Shown here: positions 38,393 through 40,942 of the stretch, piece by piece
Layout of the letters: each line of letters begins with the position of its first letter
Position numbering within the stretch: position 1 is the stretch's first letter
Source: Acidilobaceae archaeon
Lineage (GTDB): Archaea; Thermoproteota; Thermoprotei_A; Sulfolobales; Acidilobaceae
Direction: 5' to 3'
Length of the DNA stretch: 40,942 bases
Assembly (NCBI GenBank): GCA_028276165.1
Contig: JAPYWV010000003.1
Location: 1 to 40,942, forward strand
Translations under genes and position numbers: made by a program
The notes under the pieces: generated by a model
The model's database searches: none
Seen by the model: the letters and a program-made list of their open reading frames with translations, nothing else
Told to the model about the DNA's origin: nothing

Positions 38393-40186
38393 GTGTGGTG
38401 CTGGGCTGTGAGCTTACAGCCGTCAAGGATGGTAGACGTTCTTGAAAGGATAGTTAGGGCACCCGTATATAGCATCCTAGGCTTAGTCAATGGGGGTAAG
38501 CTCCTCCTATACTCCAACGAGGAGGGGGTTGCAAGCCTGGTTCTACTAGATCCAAGCACGGGGGGTAAGATGAGGATCACTAGGGAGCCTATACTGTGGG
38601 TTGCAAAACCCCCCATCAAAGCCCATAGAGTCGTGTACACCAAGGATGTATCGGGTGGTAGGGAGCTTCAACAGCTATTCCACTATGACGTGAGTAGTAT
38701 GCGCGAGGAGCCTCTCGCACCAATGGAGCCCGTGAGGGTGTTCGGGGTCGCGGATGACGGTGTTAACGTGGCGTTCACGGGAGTCACTAAGGAGGATCTA
38801 GCAGTCTACATTTCAAGGAGGGGGTCTGTGGAGAAGGTCTACAGGCTACCCGGCCTCGCCATAGTGTCGGATGTCTCAGGGGATCTCATCGTCGGTTTCG
38901 GTATCCTAGCCGGGAATCCCCTGTCCATGGAGGTTTTCATCCTCGATGTTTCTAGAGGGGAGTTTAGAGTTTACACTCCTAGGAGTGGTAGCGTCAACAA
39001 GAACCCGGTCATAGTAGGGGATAACATTGTATTTGAGAGCAACGCCTTCAGCCTTAAGAGGAATGAGCTTCTAAGACTAGACTTGAATACATTCGAGATT
39101 AGCAAGCTTGAATTCAAGTTCAAAGACTACGAGGAGTACGCTCCAGTAGAGCATCCCCTATACAAGCTCCAAGATGGTAGGTGGGTTGTTGTCGGGAAGA
39201 GGGAGGGGAGGGCTAGGCTCTTCCTCGATGGTAGGCTAACGTACGTAGCCGATGGTGTTATAAACGGTGCTGTATACAATGAAGGTAGAGTCTACCTAAG
39301 CTACACAAGCCTAAGGATGCCGTCGAGGCTCGTTGAGCTTAACCTGGAGCAGGGTACCGAGAGCGTCATCTTAGAGTCTAGGCTTCCGGGTGACATTGAG
39401 GAGTCTTTCGCCAACCTAGGCTTCACGTATGTTAGCTCATTTGATGGAGTTCAAATCCCCGTATTCTACGTTGAAAGTAGGCTGGCGGGCAGACCCGGGC
39501 CGACTGTAATCTATGTTCACGGGGGTCCTTGGGATGAAGTTGACAGTTCGTGGGATGCTCTTATAGCGTCTCTTGTGGCAACGGGGTTCAACGTCGTAGC
39601 CCCCAACTTTAGAGGATCCACGGGGTATGGTGAGGGCTTTAGGCAACTTGATATAGGCGATCCTGGTGGCGGAGATCTAGAGGATGTCGCGGTAGCGTCA
39701 AGATGGGCTTGGGAGAGCGGGTTGGCGGACAGACTCTTCATAATGGGCTATAGTTATGGTGGCTACATGACACTATGGGCTATGGCTAGCAAGCCTGATC
39801 TCTACGAGTGTGGTGTAGCCGGAGCTAGTGTAGCCGACTGGGAGGAGATGTACGAGCTTAGTGACGCTGTATTCAGGTTCTTCATAGAAACACTCTTCGC
39901 CGGCAATAGGGAGTTACTCAGAGAGAGATCGCCCATACACAAGGTTGATAGTATTAGGAAGCCTGTATGCATAATACACCCCCAGAATGATACGAGAACA
40001 CCTCTAAAACCAGTGCTAAGACTCCTAAACCTCATGCTGGAGAAGGGTAAGGTGTTCGAAGCCCACATAATACCCGACATGGGCCACGTGGTGAACACGG
40101 TCGAGGATGCAATGAGGATACTACTACCTGGCATAATGTTCCTACATAGGTGCCTTAGGAAACCCTACGAAACCTCATCGCGCTGA
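38393..40186 (+). CDS. S9-family prolyl oligopeptidase / acylaminoacyl peptidase
   Basis: Beta-propeller N-terminus; VIYVHGGPWDE, MGYSYGGYMTLWAMA (GxSxGG), PQNDTRTPLKPVLRLL, DMGHVVN. Confidence 0.93.
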   Translation: MWCWAVSLQPSRMVDVLERIVRAPVYSILGLVNGGKLLLYSNEEGVASLVLLDPSTGGKMRITREPILWVAKPPIKAHRVVYTKDVSGGRELQQLFHYDVSSMREEPLAPMEPVRVFGVADDGVNVAFTGVTKEDLAVYISRRGSVEKVYRLPGLAIVSDVSGDLIVGFGILAGNPLSMEVFILDVSRGEFRVYTPRSGSVNKNPVIVGDNIVFESNAFSLKRNELLRLDLNTFEISKLEFKFKDYEEYAPVEHPLYKLQDGRWVVVGKREGRARLFLDGRLTYVADGVINGAVYNEGRVYLSYTSLRMPSRLVELNLEQGTESVILESRLPGDIEESFANLGFTYVSSFDGVQIPVFYVESRLAGRPGPTVIYVHGGPWDEVDSSWDALIASLVATGFNVVAPNFRGSTGYGEGFRQLDIGDPGGGDLEDVAVASRWAWESGLADRLFIMGYSYGGYMTLWAMASKPDLYECGVAGASVADWEEMYELSDAVFRFFIETLFAGNRELLRERSPIHKVDSIRKPVCIIHPQNDTRTPLKPVLRLLNLMLEKGKVFEAHIIPDMGHVVNTVEDAMRILLPGIMFLHRCLRKPYETSSR

Positions 40187-40299
40187 CAGAAGCATCTCTA
40201 GAGCTTAGAACACTATTCAGCTGGGTCCCTCTCCTTCTAGGAAACCTAACGTTGAACTTTAAAGCTCAGGAGCTACGTTAGCTAGGATAGGGTTGCGTC

Positions 40300-40386
40300 G
40301 TGATAGTTATGGATTACATAGTGTACGCGGTAACCTTCTATTGGAGCACTGTATACCTCATAGCGTCTAGGAGGTTGAGTATATGA
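40300..40386 (+). CDS. Candidate 28-aa hydrophobic peptide upstream of the HDAC-family gene
   Basis: Reads MIVMDYIVYAVTFYWSTVYLIASRRLSI*; ATGA overlap with the downstream start; not in the ORF track. Confidence 0.25.
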   Translation: MIVMDYIVYAVTFYWSTVYLIASRRLSI

Positions 40387-40942
40387 AGCCAACGGGCATG
40401 AAGATAGTATACGATGATATCCACAGGTTGCACTCGGACCCCTCGGGTAGGCATCCTGAGAGCCCTTGGAGGCTAGAGGTAGCACTATCATCCCTTAAGG
40501 AGTCTAGTGCTTGGAGTGCTGTAGAGGTTGTACCTACACCTGAAGCCGACCCTAAGCTGTTGGAGTTAGTGCACTCAAGCAACTACATTAGATTCATCGA
40601 TGAGGAGTCGAGGAGGGGGTTCCACTACCTAGACCCGGATACATACGTGACTGAGTACACGTACACTGTAGCATCTAGGTTTGCAACTGCAGCTTACAAC
40701 GCGGCCCTTAAATCCCTTGAGAGTGGGGAGCCGTGGCTTATAATGCCTAGACCTGGAGGTCATCACGCTGGCCGGGATGGGTGGGCTATGGGGGCTCCTA
40801 CACTGGGCTTCTGCATATTCAACTACGCTGCCATGGCAGCTAAGGCTCTAGAGGATCGGGGCTTGAGAGCTCTCATCGTAGACTTCGATGCACACCACGG
40901 CAACGGAACACAGGATATATTCTGGGACGACCCTCGTGTCGT
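40383..40942 (+). CDS. Histone deacetylase / acetoin utilization-family deacetylase, truncated by the window end
   Basis: Open to the window edge; RHPESPWRLE, RPGGHHAGRDGWAMGAPTLGFCIFNYAA, LIVDFDAHHGNGTQDIFW; AGGAGG before the start. Confidence 0.93.
   Translation, partial: MKPTGMKIVYDDIHRLHSDPSGRHPESPWRLEVALSSLKESSAWSAVEVVPTPEADPKLLELVHSSNYIRFIDEESRRGFHYLDPDTYVTEYTYTVASRFATAAYNAALKSLESGEPWLIMPRPGGHHAGRDGWAMGAPTLGFCIFNYAAMAAKALEDRGLRALIVDFDAHHGNGTQDIFWDDPRV

Overview
The window looks like an archaeal, probably crenarchaeal/Thermoproteota, chromosomal segment. It is gene-dense, with many GTG/TTG starts, overlapping stop/start codons, TATA-like boxes about 25-30 nt before starts, and few long intergenic gaps. 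I see mostly housekeeping genes: mre11-rad50; an HMGL-family enzyme resembling Re-citrate synthase; a DMT transporter; a four-subunit 2-oxoacid:ferredoxin oxidoreductase (porGDAB); tRNA-Asp(GTC) with encoded CCA; a HepT/MNT-type pair; a serA / class-V aminotransferase / DUF89 cluster; a VapBC pair; a Clp1-like RNA kinase; alaS; a HAD phosphatase; an AIM24-family protein; upp; pus10; gcvT; a possible TrmY-like protein; a riboflavin-pathway reductase; gatCAB plus a TatD-like hydrolase; a CitG-like protein; Si-type citrate synthase; sufC-sufB-sufD with a thioredoxin-fold-like protein; an S9 peptidase; and a truncated histone-deacetylase-family gene at the right edge. No mobile element or CRISPR array was recognised. 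The most notable observations are: (1) two nearly identical promoter/palindrome modules before sufC and sufB; (2) putative Re- and Si-type citrate synthases in one window; (3) a serine-biosynthesis-like cluster whose third gene is a DUF89 phosphatase candidate; (4) a short divergent TrmY-like ORF near pus10, preceded by degenerate repeats; (5) a decayed coding relic at 6311-6633; (6) two unlisted microORFs; (7) alternative stem-loop arms at 27527-27627. All family calls are from reading motifs by eye; no database search was run.
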